Under the pieces are notes generated by a model. It did not search any database. It saw nothing but the letters and a program-made list of their open reading frames with translations, and was not told where the DNA came from. Made by a program: the position numbers and the translations under genes. 64,000 bases of DNA from Rhizobium sp. TH2 (GTDB taxonomy: Bacteria > Pseudomonadota > Alphaproteobacteria > Rhizobiales > Rhizobiaceae): the NCBI RefSeq assembly GCF_024707525.1, contig NZ_CP062233.1, forward strand, positions 62,001 through 126,000, in the 5' to 3' direction. Every line of letters starts with the position of its first letter. Position 1 is the first letter of the stretch. Shown piece by piece: positions 33,045 to 41,965 of the stretch.

Positions 33045-33722
33045 ATGGCACGCGTCACGGTTAGACTTTTTGAATCCATGTACACCGGCGATATGGATAC
33101 GGATGACGTATATCTTGCTACCGGGAGGAAAACCAAAGCGGTTTTTATCGATAAGACCAGCGGCGACAAGGTAATTTTTGAAGGAGAGAAGCTCGATTAT
33201 TCGCACGGCATTTTTGAAAGCGGGATTTTGGAAAAGATTACCGTGGTGGATGCGAACGGCGACACATTTAATATTATTGAAGACTTTAAGGTTGATGCGA
33301 GGTTCCTGTCTGGAACGACATTTGCAGAGCAACTATTTGATATGAACCCAAGACTCCTTTCGGGCAACTTGAAGGGCATTGGCACGAACGTTGAGGACGC
33401 AATACAAACCAGCGTAGGAAACGATATAATTTTAGGACGTGGCGGTGACGATTCCTTAGATGGCAAAGCCGGGAGCGATATACTAAGCGGCGGCCAAGGG
33501 AACGACACGTTCATATTCGCAGCCGGGTACGGAAAAGATACGATCAGGGATTTCGATGCCGATGGCGGTGTCGGATTTCAAGACTTGATTTCCGCGACGT
33601 TCGGCGACGTGGATGAAATCGTCAAATCCGGAAAAAACACGATCATCGACTTTGGTGGCGGCGACACCCTCACTCTCTTGAACATCAATCCCACGAAAAT
33701 CGATGTGACCGACTTCGTATAA
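33045..33722 (+). CDS. RTX-type calcium-binding protein
   Basis: A 225-aa protein with an unassigned N-terminal domain (about 1-120) and RTX repeats from about 125 (V-G-N-D-I-I-L-G-R-G-G-D-D-S-L-D-G-K-A-G-S-D-I-L) followed by F-I-F…Y-G-K-D-T-I-R-D-F, the usual last repeat block. Likely secreted by type I secretion and folded on binding calcium outside the cell; no ABC exporter is nearby. GGGAG precedes the ATG. Many AT-rich codons, as in its divergent neighbour. Confidence 0.8.
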   Translation: MARVTVRLFESMYTGDMDTDDVYLATGRKTKAVFIDKTSGDKVIFEGEKLDYSHGIFESGILEKITVVDANGDTFNIIEDFKVDARFLSGTTFAEQLFDMNPRLLSGNLKGIGTNVEDAIQTSVGNDIILGRGGDDSLDGKAGSDILSGGQGNDTFIFAAGYGKDTIRDFDADGGVGFQDLISATFGDVDEIVKSGKNTIIDFGGGDTLTLLNINPTKIDVTDFV

Positions 33723-33943
33723 GGACGTTCTGGTCCAATGGCAGATACAACAAGCGGCCGCAAAGAACGAAGGTCCCGGTCATGAAAAATCGGGAGCGTT
33801 ATCGCTCGCTTCGAAGGACCTTTGCCATTCCGGCAGTGCGCCAGAAACCAATTAGAATTCCGAAAATCAAACGCTTGTATTTTCGAAATCGATAATATTG
33901 AATTGCTCTAGCCAACCACGATCTTTGAGAGAAATGGTAAGCT

Positions 33944-34165
33944 ATGACGATACAAAATCACGTCTTGACGGCAGACGAATTGGCCATGGTGCAGAGGGTC
34001 TATAATAACATCGTTTGCCAAGATTGGTTTGATCGAACGGATGAAAACGAAGAAGCGTGTGCAATTGATGTTCTCCATTTTTTTCATCAAGGCATGATCG
34101 TGGAAAGCATTCTCGCCCGCATATGCCAAAGTGCGGCAAAGGAAAAATTCACCAAGCCCGTTTGA
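33944..34165 (+). CDS. small conserved hypothetical protein (73 aa)
   Basis: Relative of the protein at 222-428: T-A-D-E-L-A-M-V-Q-R-V-Y-N-N-I-V-C-Q-D-W-F-D-R, then a helical half ending K-E-K-F. Unknown function. The ATG has a weak upstream purine stretch. The 220-bp gap before it contains no gene. Confidence 0.55.
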   Translation: MTIQNHVLTADELAMVQRVYNNIVCQDWFDRTDENEEACAIDVLHFFHQGMIVESILARICQSAAKEKFTKPV

Positions 34166-34212
34166 ATCCGTGTTAGATGGTATCTGAGGGGACCAGCACC
34201 GGGGAGGAAGTC

Positions 34213-34647
34213 ATGACAGCGAATGGCAGCCATATCGGAAAGTGCTTCTGCGGGTCAGTTGAGATTGAGGTAAGTGGGGACCCGGCTGCCATGGGCTTTT
34301 GTCATTGCAGTTCGTGTCGAACATGGTCGGCGGGACCAGTAAACGCCTTCACGCTTTGGCCACCTGAGAAGGTTCCGATCGTCAAGGGCTTGAACACTCT
34401 CGTGGACTATCAAAAGACCGCCAACAGCAAGCGCATATGGTGTAAGATATGTGGCGGGCATCTTATGACCGAGCATCCGCTCTGGAATGTCACAGACGTT
34501 TATGCAGCAATCATTCCGACACTGCCGTTCCAAGCCGCGCTCCATGTAAACTATCAGGAGACGGTGCTGCCGATGGCGGACGGTTTGCCCAAATATCGGG
34601 ACGTGCCAACGACCTTGGGCGGCACGGGAGAACTGATCGCAGTGTAA
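34213..34647 (+). CDS. GFA/CENP-V family zinc protein
   Basis: A 144-aa protein with the GFA (glutathione-dependent formaldehyde-activating-like) zinc pattern: C-F-C-G (residues about 10-13), C-H-C-S-S-C (about 30-35) and C-K-I-C-G-G (about 81-86). Most members are not proven formaldehyde enzymes; they bind zinc and possibly thiols. ATG at 34213 behind GGGGAGGAAG. Stands alone before the ligase pseudogene. Confidence 0.85.
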   Translation: MTANGSHIGKCFCGSVEIEVSGDPAAMGFCHCSSCRTWSAGPVNAFTLWPPEKVPIVKGLNTLVDYQKTANSKRIWCKICGGHLMTEHPLWNVTDVYAAIIPTLPFQAALHVNYQETVLPMADGLPKYRDVPTTLGGTGELIAV

Positions 34648-34707
34648 GTTCAAGTGCGCTGTCCTCCCGCTGACGGCATTTTAAGAAATCTCTGGCGCAA
34701 TGGCGCC

Positions 34708-35773
34708 ATGGCAAAGCGATCCAAACCTCCGAAGTCCGCACCGCTCAAACGCGATATCGACCTTCCGTTGGTCTCGCGACCGATCCTCCCACCCGATACG
34801 CGTCAGGCCCGTCTTCCATTCGATCCCATGCCAACGAGGATCGAGCCTTGCCTCGCGCGTCTGGCAGACAAGGTTCCTACCGGCGAGGAATGGCAATACG
34901 AGATCAAATTCGATGGCTATCGGCTCGCCATTCATGTCGAGCTCAATGGCATCCGTATTATCACGCGTGGCGGGCACAACTGGACTGATCGCTTTGCGGG
35001 GATTGCGGCCGCCGCGCGGGAATTCAGTCCGCGGACGCTCATTCTCGATGGCGAGGCGGTCGTGCTGGACGAGCGGGGCCGGTCAAGTTTCTCCGCGCTG
35101 CAAGAAGGCGCTCGGCGGCCGAGGCGGCAAGCGCAATGCCGGTGAGGCGATCTTGTATGCCTTCGATCTGCTTTATCTCGATGGCTATGACCTGACGAAG
35201 CTCGGCCAACACGAGCGCCGGGAGATGCTGCAGGATCTTCTCGAGGGCCACGATGGTGCAATCAGGCTGTCGGAAACAATCGAGGCCGACGGCGATGAGC
35301 TTCTGAAGCACGCCTGCGAGTTGGGTTTGGAAGGCATCATCGCCAAGCACGAGGATCGCCCCTACCGATCCGGCCGTACCGGTGACTGGCTCAAGATCAA
35401 ATGCGTCCAGAGCGACAGCTTCGTTATCGTCGGCTATGACCCGTCGACCGCAGTCCCGGGTGCGATTGCCAGTCTCCTCCTCGCCGCCAAGCGAAAGGGT
35501 GGTTTGATCTATGTCGGTGGGGTCGGCACCGGCTTCAAGCGGACGCAAGCGATCGCACTTCGGCGGCAGCTCGACGCCATTCGCACGCCAAAACCTGTCG
35601 TCTCGACGAAGGGCAAGAACATGGTCTGGGTCGAGCCGAAGCTCGTGGCGGAGATCGAATATCGCGGTTGGACCGATGATCTCAGTTTGCGCCATGCCTC
35701 CTTCAAAGGCCTGCGAGATATCGAAGACACTGGGGAAATCTTCTCGATCAATTCGCTGCCCCTTGATCGCTGA
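34708..35773 (+). pseudogene. ATP-dependent DNA ligase (LigD-type ligase domain), one-base frameshift
   Basis: The 5' frame holds the nucleotidyl-transferase motif E-I-K-F-D-G-Y-R (Lys67) and L-D-G-E-A-V-V. At S-A-L-Q (about 35101) one base too many moves the reading to the next frame, which continues with A-L-G-G-R-G-G-K, A-F-D-L-L-Y-L-D-G, L-E-G-I-I-A-K, W-L-K-I-K-C and an OB-fold part to 35773. Removing one base restores a protein of about 354 aa. As written the product stops at 35145 and lacks motifs IV-V. Such ligases join breaks in Ku-dependent or accessory repair; no ku gene is here. A terminator follows. Confidence 0.85.
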
Positions 35774-35854
35774 GCTCAGCCGGCTATATGAGGCCCATCA
35801 CCCGTATTGACGGCTTCCTTTCCGAACTTTCGGATGTTCGAAGCTGTCCGGGTC

Positions 35855-35889
35855 AAGGGCGCTCCCCCTAAAGGGTCGAGCGCCCTTTT
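35855..35889 (+). terminator. Rho-independent terminator
   Basis: Perfect 10-bp stem AAGGGCGCTC/GAGCGCCCTT (35855-35864, 35878-35887), 13-nt loop, T-run. Lies 80 bp after the ligase pseudogene. Confidence 0.8.
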
Positions 35890-35950
35890 CATTTGGCGTG
35901 AATCTTGGTCAGAGACATGTCGGTCACCCCGGTCTTTACCAGACCGTCAT

Positions 35951-36178
35951 TTAGGCTCCAGAGACGAGCTCAGTCGGAATGCCATGGCTCACAAGTCTCG
36001 TGATCTCGATTTGCGAGGCTTCCTCGGTATAGAGGACACGGACAGTCGAGCCGGCGTCTGCCAATGCCTGCGCTTTGGCAAAGGCATCCTCGAATTCGAG
36101 CGGGTCAGCATCCGCAGCAGGAGTGCTTTCGTTCACGAGGTAGAAGCGCGCATCGCGTATGTCGCCGGTCATCACCAA
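35951..36178 (-). CDS. small hypothetical protein (75 aa)
   Basis: Soluble mixed alpha/beta protein: I-R-D-A-R-F-Y-L-V-N, a helix F-E-D-A-F-A-K-A-Q-A-L-A-D-A, a strand T-V-R-V-L-Y-T and I-E-I-T-R-L-V. It resembles small rhizobial hypothetical proteins of about 70 aa. No function or ribosome site is clear. Confidence 0.45.
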   Translation of the reverse strand: MVMTGDIRDARFYLVNESTPAADADPLEFEDAFAKAQALADAGSTVRVLYTEEASQIEITRLVSHGIPTELVSGA

Positions 36179-36397
36179 TCCTCCCTTGCCTGAATCTCGG
36201 CCTCAAAGCTAATCGACCGACTCAACGCGTCGGGTGGCCAAAGGATGCATGCGAGGCATGCTTTTATTTATTTCGGGTTGGATCACGATCAGCTCCTTCA
36301 TCGTTCCGCTTGCCGGCTGTGCACATGGACATCTGGATATGAGGATGTTTGAATAGTCCGGTGTACGACGAGACCGGTGACGTCAGGGTACGGCTGA

Positions 36398-37369
36398 ATG
36401 GCATTACAGTTCGATATGTTTTTGGATGAAGACGGCCAGCAGCCGCCAAAGCGCCGTCTTGGCACGACTTCAATCCGACATGCCCCTGTGGTGACCGAGG
36501 CCGGTATGGTCCAGCATCTCACAGAGACAGGCCGATACCGCATTCTGAGAAAGCTCGAGCCGAAAGCCGTTGCCGAATTTATCCGTCCGGAGTTCCCGTT
36601 GCGCGGCGTGATCCTGGACACCGAGACCACAGGACTTGATCATCGCAAGGATGAAGTCATCGAGATTGGTGCGATTGCCTTCACCTTCGATGCCGCCGGC
36701 AACATTGGCGATGTCACTGGCCTCTATGGTGGACTGCAGCAGCCCGGCATTCCGATACCGGCCGAGATCACAAAGCTCACGGGAATCACCGACGAGATGG
36801 TGGCGGGGCAGATCATCGACACCGCCGCGCTGCGAAACCTCATCGACCCGGCCGATCTAATCATTGCCCATAATGCCGGCTTCGATCGGCCATTTTGCGA
36901 GGCCTTCTCGCCGATCTTCGCCGACAAAGCCTGGGCGTGCTCGAACTCCGAAATCCAATGGCCGTCCCGCGGCTTTGAAGGCACGAAACTCGGATATCTC
37001 ATCGGCCAGGCGGGCTATTTCCACGATGGTCATCGCGCGGTGGACGACTGTTTTGCACTGCTCGAGGTGCTGGCGCGTGAGGCGGAAGGCATTCCCGAGA
37101 CAGCATTTGCCGAACTCTACCAGGCGAGCCAGCGGTCCCGCGTTCGCATCTTCGCCGAAAACAGTCCCTTCGACATGAAGGACCACCTCAAGGCGCGGGG
37201 CTACCGGTGGTCGGATGGCAGCGACGGCCGGCCCAAATCCTGGTGGGTCGAACTGGCCGAGGAGCTGCTGGACGACGAACTGCTCTATCTCCGCGCCGAG
37301 ATCTACCGTTGGCCGGATGCCGATCCACCGATCCGCAGGCTGACGGCATTCGACCGGTTCAAGGCCTGA
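36398..37369 (+). CDS. DEDDh 3'-5' exonuclease (DnaQ-like)
   Basis: A 323-aa nuclease. Exo I motif L-D-T-E-T-T-G with Asp74/Glu76, Exo II A-H-N-A-G-F-D (about 166-172), and Exo III H-R-A-V-D-D (about 213-218). The C-terminal 90 residues, with R-G-Y-R-W-S-D-G…K-S-W-W, form an extra domain found in rhizobial homologues. Probably acts in DNA repair or RNA/DNA end trimming. Stands alone; no lesion seen. The gap upstream, 36179-36397, has nothing recognised. Confidence 0.85.
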   Translation: MALQFDMFLDEDGQQPPKRRLGTTSIRHAPVVTEAGMVQHLTETGRYRILRKLEPKAVAEFIRPEFPLRGVILDTETTGLDHRKDEVIEIGAIAFTFDAAGNIGDVTGLYGGLQQPGIPIPAEITKLTGITDEMVAGQIIDTAALRNLIDPADLIIAHNAGFDRPFCEAFSPIFADKAWACSNSEIQWPSRGFEGTKLGYLIGQAGYFHDGHRAVDDCFALLEVLAREAEGIPETAFAELYQASQRSRVRIFAENSPFDMKDHLKARGYRWSDGSDGRPKSWWVELAEELLDDELLYLRAEIYRWPDADPPIRRLTAFDRFKA

Positions 37370-37537
37370 GCAGACCACATTCAGAAGATTTCGGCACGGC
37401 ATGCAATTTCTGCATGCCTGAGGTGCCATCTTATCCATTATTTGGGAGGCTTGCCCGACCTATATCAACGTCATCGAAACGACGCCGGGACTGAACAAGC
37501 GGTAGCAAGCGTCACATCCTCTCGAAAGGGGACTATC

Positions 37538-37681
37538 ATGAACGTTGCACGCACCTGCACCAACTGGGTCAAGTTTCGCCAGACCGTGAGCGAACTCGGC
37601 CGCATGTCGAGCCGCGAACTCCAGGATCTTGGCATCGACCGCGCCGATATCCGTCGCATCGCTCGAGGCTCGGCCTTCTGA
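37538..37681 (+). CDS. DUF1127 small protein
   Basis: A 47-aa basic protein with the family motif E-L-G-R-M-S-S-R-E-L-Q-D-L-G-I-D-R-A-D-I. DUF1127 proteins in Agrobacterium and Rhodobacter bind RNA and affect phosphate and carbon metabolism and sRNA pathways. AAAGGGG precedes the ATG. An alpha-r14-like sRNA follows immediately and may be processed from the same transcript. Confidence 0.9.
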   Translation: MNVARTCTNWVKFRQTVSELGRMSSRELQDLGIDRADIRRIARGSAF

Positions 37682-37689
37682 TTGAATTC

Positions 37690-37811
37690 AAAGTTCGAGC
37701 GGCTCACTCCTCCTCCCAAAGGGGCCGTTCGTCGGAATAGCGATACTCCTCCCCTGATCGCTATTCCACTTTATGAAGCCTGCCGCACCTCCTCCCGCGG
37801 CAGGCTTTTTC
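37690..37811 (+). ncRNA. alpha-r14 / NfeR1-like small RNA
   Basis: Three consecutive hairpins each expose an anti-Shine-Dalgarno motif (CTCCTCCC type) in the loop: 37700-37727 (loop with CTCCTCCTCCC), 37734-37767 (11-bp stem GGAATAGCGAT/ATCGCTATTCC), and the terminator 37778-37805 (GCCTGCCGC/GCGGCAGGC, loop ACCTCCTCCC) followed by five T. This is the architecture of the alpha-r14 family (Smr14C/NfeR1 of Sinorhizobium meliloti), trans-acting RNAs that block translation starts and respond to osmotic and symbiotic conditions. The 5' end is not visible from sequence. Confidence 0.8.
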
Positions 37812-37969
37812 GTTTGAGCGATTTCCAGCCGCTTGCGCCGTGTTGAGATCGGTTCAGCAAGACTCCTGCACCGTTTTGTTGCATAGGTTACTCGACGCGC
37901 GATTCCTTGGGCAAGGCGAAATCGGTCAGCGATGACACACGGAAAAACCGGCTCCGCGAAAATCCCCCA

Positions 37970-38674
37970 TCAAACGTGGACGTCTCCGATGGCAAGCTCG
38001 CCTTCCTCGTCCTTTGTAACCACGGCGACGCCAATTAGAACCGCGTAGAGCGCAATCACAATTCCAAAAACGACATACCCCGGCAACGGGCCAAGCGCAG
38101 CGTTGTTGACTGCCTCCAGGACCGAGGCGGTGAATTCTCGATTAGAGCCCTCGTCTTGCAGCTTGGGCGTCGAGATTTTCAGTATCCAGGCGAGCAGAAG
38201 TATCAGCAAGATATGGATGTAGTTTCTTTGCAAGCGACGGGCAAAAGCGATCCGCCTGGTGATCAAGAACTTAGGTGACCGGAGGGTCTCGCCGAGAATG
38301 AGCAGCCAGTTGGACGCAAAATCCGGCTGTGGTGAGAAGATTTGCGCGAAGTAGTGTCGCTCGAATTGCCGCACGCGGCTTCGATAAACGTCGAAAAATC
38401 GATAGCGGCGTGCCTCAATCCACAGCAGCACAAGAATAATCAGCATGGCGAATATGAGCACCCCATGATGCGAGCTTGGCGTTGACAGCGAAACCGAAAG
38501 CATGGCGGCCGCGACCGTAAGCGCCCAGTTGGTCGTTCGGTCGAGACGATCGCGCCACCCCGCCATACGGGCGATCTCAGCGCGATGGAAATGTGACATC
38601 GTCGTTATGAATTCGGATGAGGTCAGGGTTGCGTCCGGGAGGCTGGGGCCGGGTAATGGGGTGGGTTCCGACAT
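37970..38674 (-). CDS. DUF2270 integral membrane protein
   Basis: A 234-aa protein with four predicted membrane helices (about 50-90 as a pair, about 147-170 and 200-222) and the conserved H-F-H-R-A-E-I-A-R-M-A-G-W-R-D-R-L-D and E-A-R-R-Y-R-F-F-D-V-Y of DUF2270. Function unknown. It follows the SLC13-type transporter by 12 bp on the same strand and is probably co-transcribed. Confidence 0.85.
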   Translation of the reverse strand: MSEPTPLPGPSLPDATLTSSEFITTMSHFHRAEIARMAGWRDRLDRTTNWALTVAAAMLSVSLSTPSSHHGVLIFAMLIILVLLWIEARRYRFFDVYRSRVRQFERHYFAQIFSPQPDFASNWLLILGETLRSPKFLITRRIAFARRLQRNYIHILLILLLAWILKISTPKLQDEGSNREFTASVLEAVNNAALGPLPGYVVFGIVIALYAVLIGVAVVTKDEEGELAIGDVHV

Positions 38675-38686
38675 GGCTCTTCTCCT

Positions 38687-40438
38687 TCACACTGACCAAA
38701 CCAACAAAAGCATAGGGACCGCCACGGCAATCACAAGCAAAGAGAGGGGGAGGCCCAGGCGCCAGTAATCCCCGAAGCGATAGCCACCGGGGCCCATAAC
38801 CAGTGTATTGCACTGGTGCCCAATCGGCGTGAGGAAATCACATCCTGCGCCGATTGCGACCGCCATCAGGAAGGCATCCGGCGCGAAACCAAGTTTGTCA
38901 GCGAAAGTAGCAGCAATCGGCGCCATGACGAGCACAGTCGCCGCGTTGTTGAGGAAAGGCGTGACGGCCATCGCCGCAATCAGGATCAGGGCCAGAGCAC
39001 CGTAGGGCGGCAGAACAGCGGCGGTGGTTGATAGCAGTCCAGCAATGACATCGGTTGTTCCAGTCGTGCGCAACGCATCACTGACCGGGATGAGGGCCGC
39101 GAGCATAATCAAGATGGGAGCATCCAGGTAGCTATAGACGTCACGCAGTGGCATCGCACCCGTTACGACGATCAGGAATGCCGCAGCAAAGAATGCTGCT
39201 GCCACCGGCACTCCCCCAAAGGCTGTGCCAGCCATTGCCAGAGCCAGAATGGCGATCGGCACTATTCCGTTTCGCACGCTCCCAAGGCGCACGTCACGTT
39301 GGACAAGTGGCAAGCAATCCCACTCCCGCAATAGGTCCGGAAGCGTTTTCAGATGGCCTTGAAGGACCAGCACATCGCCGTTCCGGATCTTGATGTCGCC
39401 GAGCCGCTCCACGAAACGTTGACCGCGCCGGCTCAGAGCCAGAACGCTGAGGCCAGCATTGTGAAGCAAATATAGGTCTTTTGCACTATTTCCGATCAGA
39501 CGTGAATTCTCGCCGACAATCGCTTCCACAGCGCCGGTCTCCGCCGTACTGGCGGGCTTGGCATCGCCCTGGGCTTTGAGCTTTAGCTTCCCCTGGCTCA
39601 CTATTTTGTCGAGGGCTTCTTGCTCACCTTCGAGCAGAAGAGCATCCCCTAGCTTCAGTGTATTGTCTGGAAGGGGCGCGCGCTTGTTGCCGCCTTCACC
39701 GATGATGGCAATGATCATAGCATTTCCACTGCCGAATTTTTGCAGTGCGCCGACCGAACCTGCTGCGGCGAGCGTTTGCTCGGTAACCGCCGCCTCCGTC
39801 GTGTAGTTCTTGATCGCCACTGCTTCGTGGAGCGCTCGGTCAGCACTGCTCCTCGCAGGAAGAAGCTTATAGCAGAATACGAGGAACAGGAGGCCGACGA
39901 TGGCCGGAGTGTAGTCGAACATGGTGAAGGGCGCGCCGGTGATCTCCTCGCGAACTCGTGAGACGATGATATTTGGCGAGGTGCCGATCTGCGTCATCAG
40001 CCCACCCAGCAAGGAAGCAAATGACATCGGCATCAGGAACATCGACGGAGACACGTTCGATGCTCGGGCCATCTGCATGGCGACAGGAATCATAATTGCA
40101 AGGGCGCCGATATTCTTGACGAAGGCCGATAGAAGGGCAACGACCGCTACGAGGATGAGAAGCTGGGTCCGGGGGCCTCGCCGTTCTGGCTTCAAACCAC
40201 GGAGTGCGACATCCGTGATTCCCGAGCGCGAAATCGCACCACTGATGACCAGGGCGCTGCCCACGATGATAACAATGTCATCCGCCAAGGGACCGGCGTC
40301 GGCACGAGAATCGTGACCGCCATGGCGAAGAGCATGGGTGCGACCATTGACTACATCTCCAAGTCCCCCGGAACGGCTGCGCGCCTTTCGTTTCCGCTTG
40401 CCCCTGCGTGACACTTTAAGACTGGTCGCAACCCGCAA
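38687..40438 (-). CDS. SLC13/DASS-type transporter with TrkA-C domains, 5' end damaged
   Basis: A divalent-anion/Na+ symporter-type permease with two membrane halves and a central pair of RCK_C/TrkA-C domains (about 215-390). Motifs S-P-N-I-I-V-S and N-N-A-A-T-V-L-V-M-A-P mark the re-entrant loops. The first about 50 residues are Arg/Ser-rich and not membrane-like; the overlapping frame encodes M-V-A-P-M-L-F-A-M-A-V-T-I-L, which fits the missing first helix. A deletion plus shift at the 5' end (about 40290-40390) probably cost two or three helices. Start uncertain. Substrate unknown (sulfate, dicarboxylate or similar). Confidence 0.7.
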   Translation of the reverse strand: MRVATSLKVSRRGKRKRKARSRSGGLGDVVNGRTHALRHGGHDSRADAGPLADDIVIIVGSALVISGAISRSGITDVALRGLKPERRGPRTQLLILVAVVALLSAFVKNIGALAIMIPVAMQMARASNVSPSMFLMPMSFASLLGGLMTQIGTSPNIIVSRVREEITGAPFTMFDYTPAIVGLLFLVFCYKLLPARSSADRALHEAVAIKNYTTEAAVTEQTLAAAGSVGALQKFGSGNAMIIAIIGEGGNKRAPLPDNTLKLGDALLLEGEQEALDKIVSQGKLKLKAQGDAKPASTAETGAVEAIVGENSRLIGNSAKDLYLLHNAGLSVLALSRRGQRFVERLGDIKIRNGDVLVLQGHLKTLPDLLREWDCLPLVQRDVRLGSVRNGIVPIAILALAMAGTAFGGVPVAAAFFAAAFLIVVTGAMPLRDVYSYLDAPILIMLAALIPVSDALRTTGTTDVIAGLLSTTAAVLPPYGALALILIAAMAVTPFLNNAATVLVMAPIAATFADKLGFAPDAFLMAVAIGAGCDFLTPIGHQCNTLVMGPGGYRFGDYWRLGLPLSLLVIAVAVPMLLLVWSV

Positions 40439-40468
40439 ATTGATTCATAGATCCATCGTGGAGGCACG

Positions 40469-41611
40469 ATGAAAACCATATTCAATAATTCCATAATCGC
40501 TTTGTTGCCGTTTGCCGTCCTTCAGCTCGGTGTGGATGTAGCGTTCGCGCAAACAAAGATCGCGACTGGCATCACCGAGCCGGTCAATCTGCCAGCATTC
40601 GATCCCTCGGCCCCAACCTGCGCGAGACCTGCCGGGTTGTCGCGGAAGTTGATCTTCTTCCAGGACAATAGTAGGGAGTTCATGCAAGGCGTGCGCTTCG
40701 GGCTGGAACAGGCGGCCAAGGCGCGCGCTCTGAGCTTCACTGTTGATCTGGCAAACGATGATGCGTCGAAAATGGCTGAGGGAGTCGATAAAGCGGTAAA
40801 ATCGAAGACAGGCGCCCTCGTGGCGGCCCCGGTGGATGCAATCGGGCTGGCACCTCATCTTCAAGCCGCGATCACTTCCGGAACGTATGTCGGCACCGTG
40901 GTGCCACCGCCGGCCGTCACCATTCTTAACGCACCGCAATACCTGACAGGCGAGCGGTTGGCATTGGCAGCCTCCGACTACATCGTCCACGAACTGGGAG
41001 GACAGGCCAACGTCGTTCTGTTGACGCATGACAGCCTCCAATTCTTGTCCCCTCGCTTTAAGGCAATGCGAGACGTGCTCGGAAAGCTTCCCGGCGTGAC
41101 CATCGTTGCTGACATCTCCCCCGCCACCGTTAATATGGAGGGCGGCTATGAGACAATGAAGCTAATCCTACTCGCTCACCCTAAAATCGATGTCGTACTC
41201 GGCGCAGACACAGTCGTTCTCGGCGCGCTGAAGGCGCTAAAAGAGGCAGGGCTTGCGTCGACGCGTCAGTTCCTAGGTGGCATCGATGGCGAGCCCGCCG
41301 CAGTTTCGGAATTAAAGGATAGCCAAAGCCCGTATAAGGTAAGCGTTAGCCTAGCCTCGCCCGTCTTTGGTTACGCTCTGGGCCACTACGCAGCAGACTG
41401 GCTGGAAGGCAAGAGTGTTCCCCAGGCAATGGACGTCCTTCCTAAGGTGCTCACGCCAGACATTTTGGCGGACTACGAAGCGGACTTGAAAGATCCTGCT
41501 TCGGTCTTCTCAGACCCGGAAAAACATAAGGAATATTTGAGGGAATATGGGAACATCTGTTTTGACTCCCGGGATCGATTCTTGAATTTTCCTTGGTCAT
41601 CGGATCGTTGA
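40469..41611 (+). CDS. sugar ABC transporter substrate-binding protein (periplasmic)
   Basis: A 380-aa exported type-1 periplasmic binding protein. Signal peptide about 1-27 (ends A-F-A-Q); sugar-binding Peripla_BP_4 fold (about 58-330: K-L-I-F-F-Q-D-N, A-L-V-A-A-P-V-D-A, G-G-I-D-G). Ligands are likely a pentose, hexose or inositol-like compound. No permease or ATPase gene is adjacent, so it is an orphan receptor or uses a remote transporter. It diverges from the SLC13-type gene by 30 bp. Confidence 0.8.
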   Translation: MKTIFNNSIIALLPFAVLQLGVDVAFAQTKIATGITEPVNLPAFDPSAPTCARPAGLSRKLIFFQDNSREFMQGVRFGLEQAAKARALSFTVDLANDDASKMAEGVDKAVKSKTGALVAAPVDAIGLAPHLQAAITSGTYVGTVVPPPAVTILNAPQYLTGERLALAASDYIVHELGGQANVVLLTHDSLQFLSPRFKAMRDVLGKLPGVTIVADISPATVNMEGGYETMKLILLAHPKIDVVLGADTVVLGALKALKEAGLASTRQFLGGIDGEPAAVSELKDSQSPYKVSVSLASPVFGYALGHYAADWLEGKSVPQAMDVLPKVLTPDILADYEADLKDPASVFSDPEKHKEYLREYGNICFDSRDRFLNFPWSSDR

Positions 41612-41965
41612 CTGTGTGCGATGAGCCTCGGCGGATAACTTGATCAGTCGCTCGCTCCTCCCTATTGGAACCTCTCCCTCTCGGACAAATAGCAAAAGCC
41701 CTGGGTCAGGCGTCCCTCGGGCACCCACATCAGGCAAACAGATGTCAATCGGTGCGTCGTATGTCTACCGAGGTGGCGAGCGTGCCAATGAGCTATTTCT
41801 CGGACTCGAGCCCTATTCCAGAAAACCGGGGAATTCGCATGGGAATCGGACGGGTCGATCCGACGCCTGAAGAGATAGATTGGTTGTGGATATTCCTGAA
41901 AATACCGATGGCCCATGAAAATAGGAAACCACCCAGCGGCCTCCTCACGCAGTTGTAGCTGGGAC
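41612..41965. other. intergenic stretch without a recognised gene
   Basis: A plus-strand frame ending at 41958 has a somewhat protein-like end (M-G-I-G-R-V-D-P-T-P-E-E-I-D-W-L-W) but no ribosome site and no family. Confidence 0.35.
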
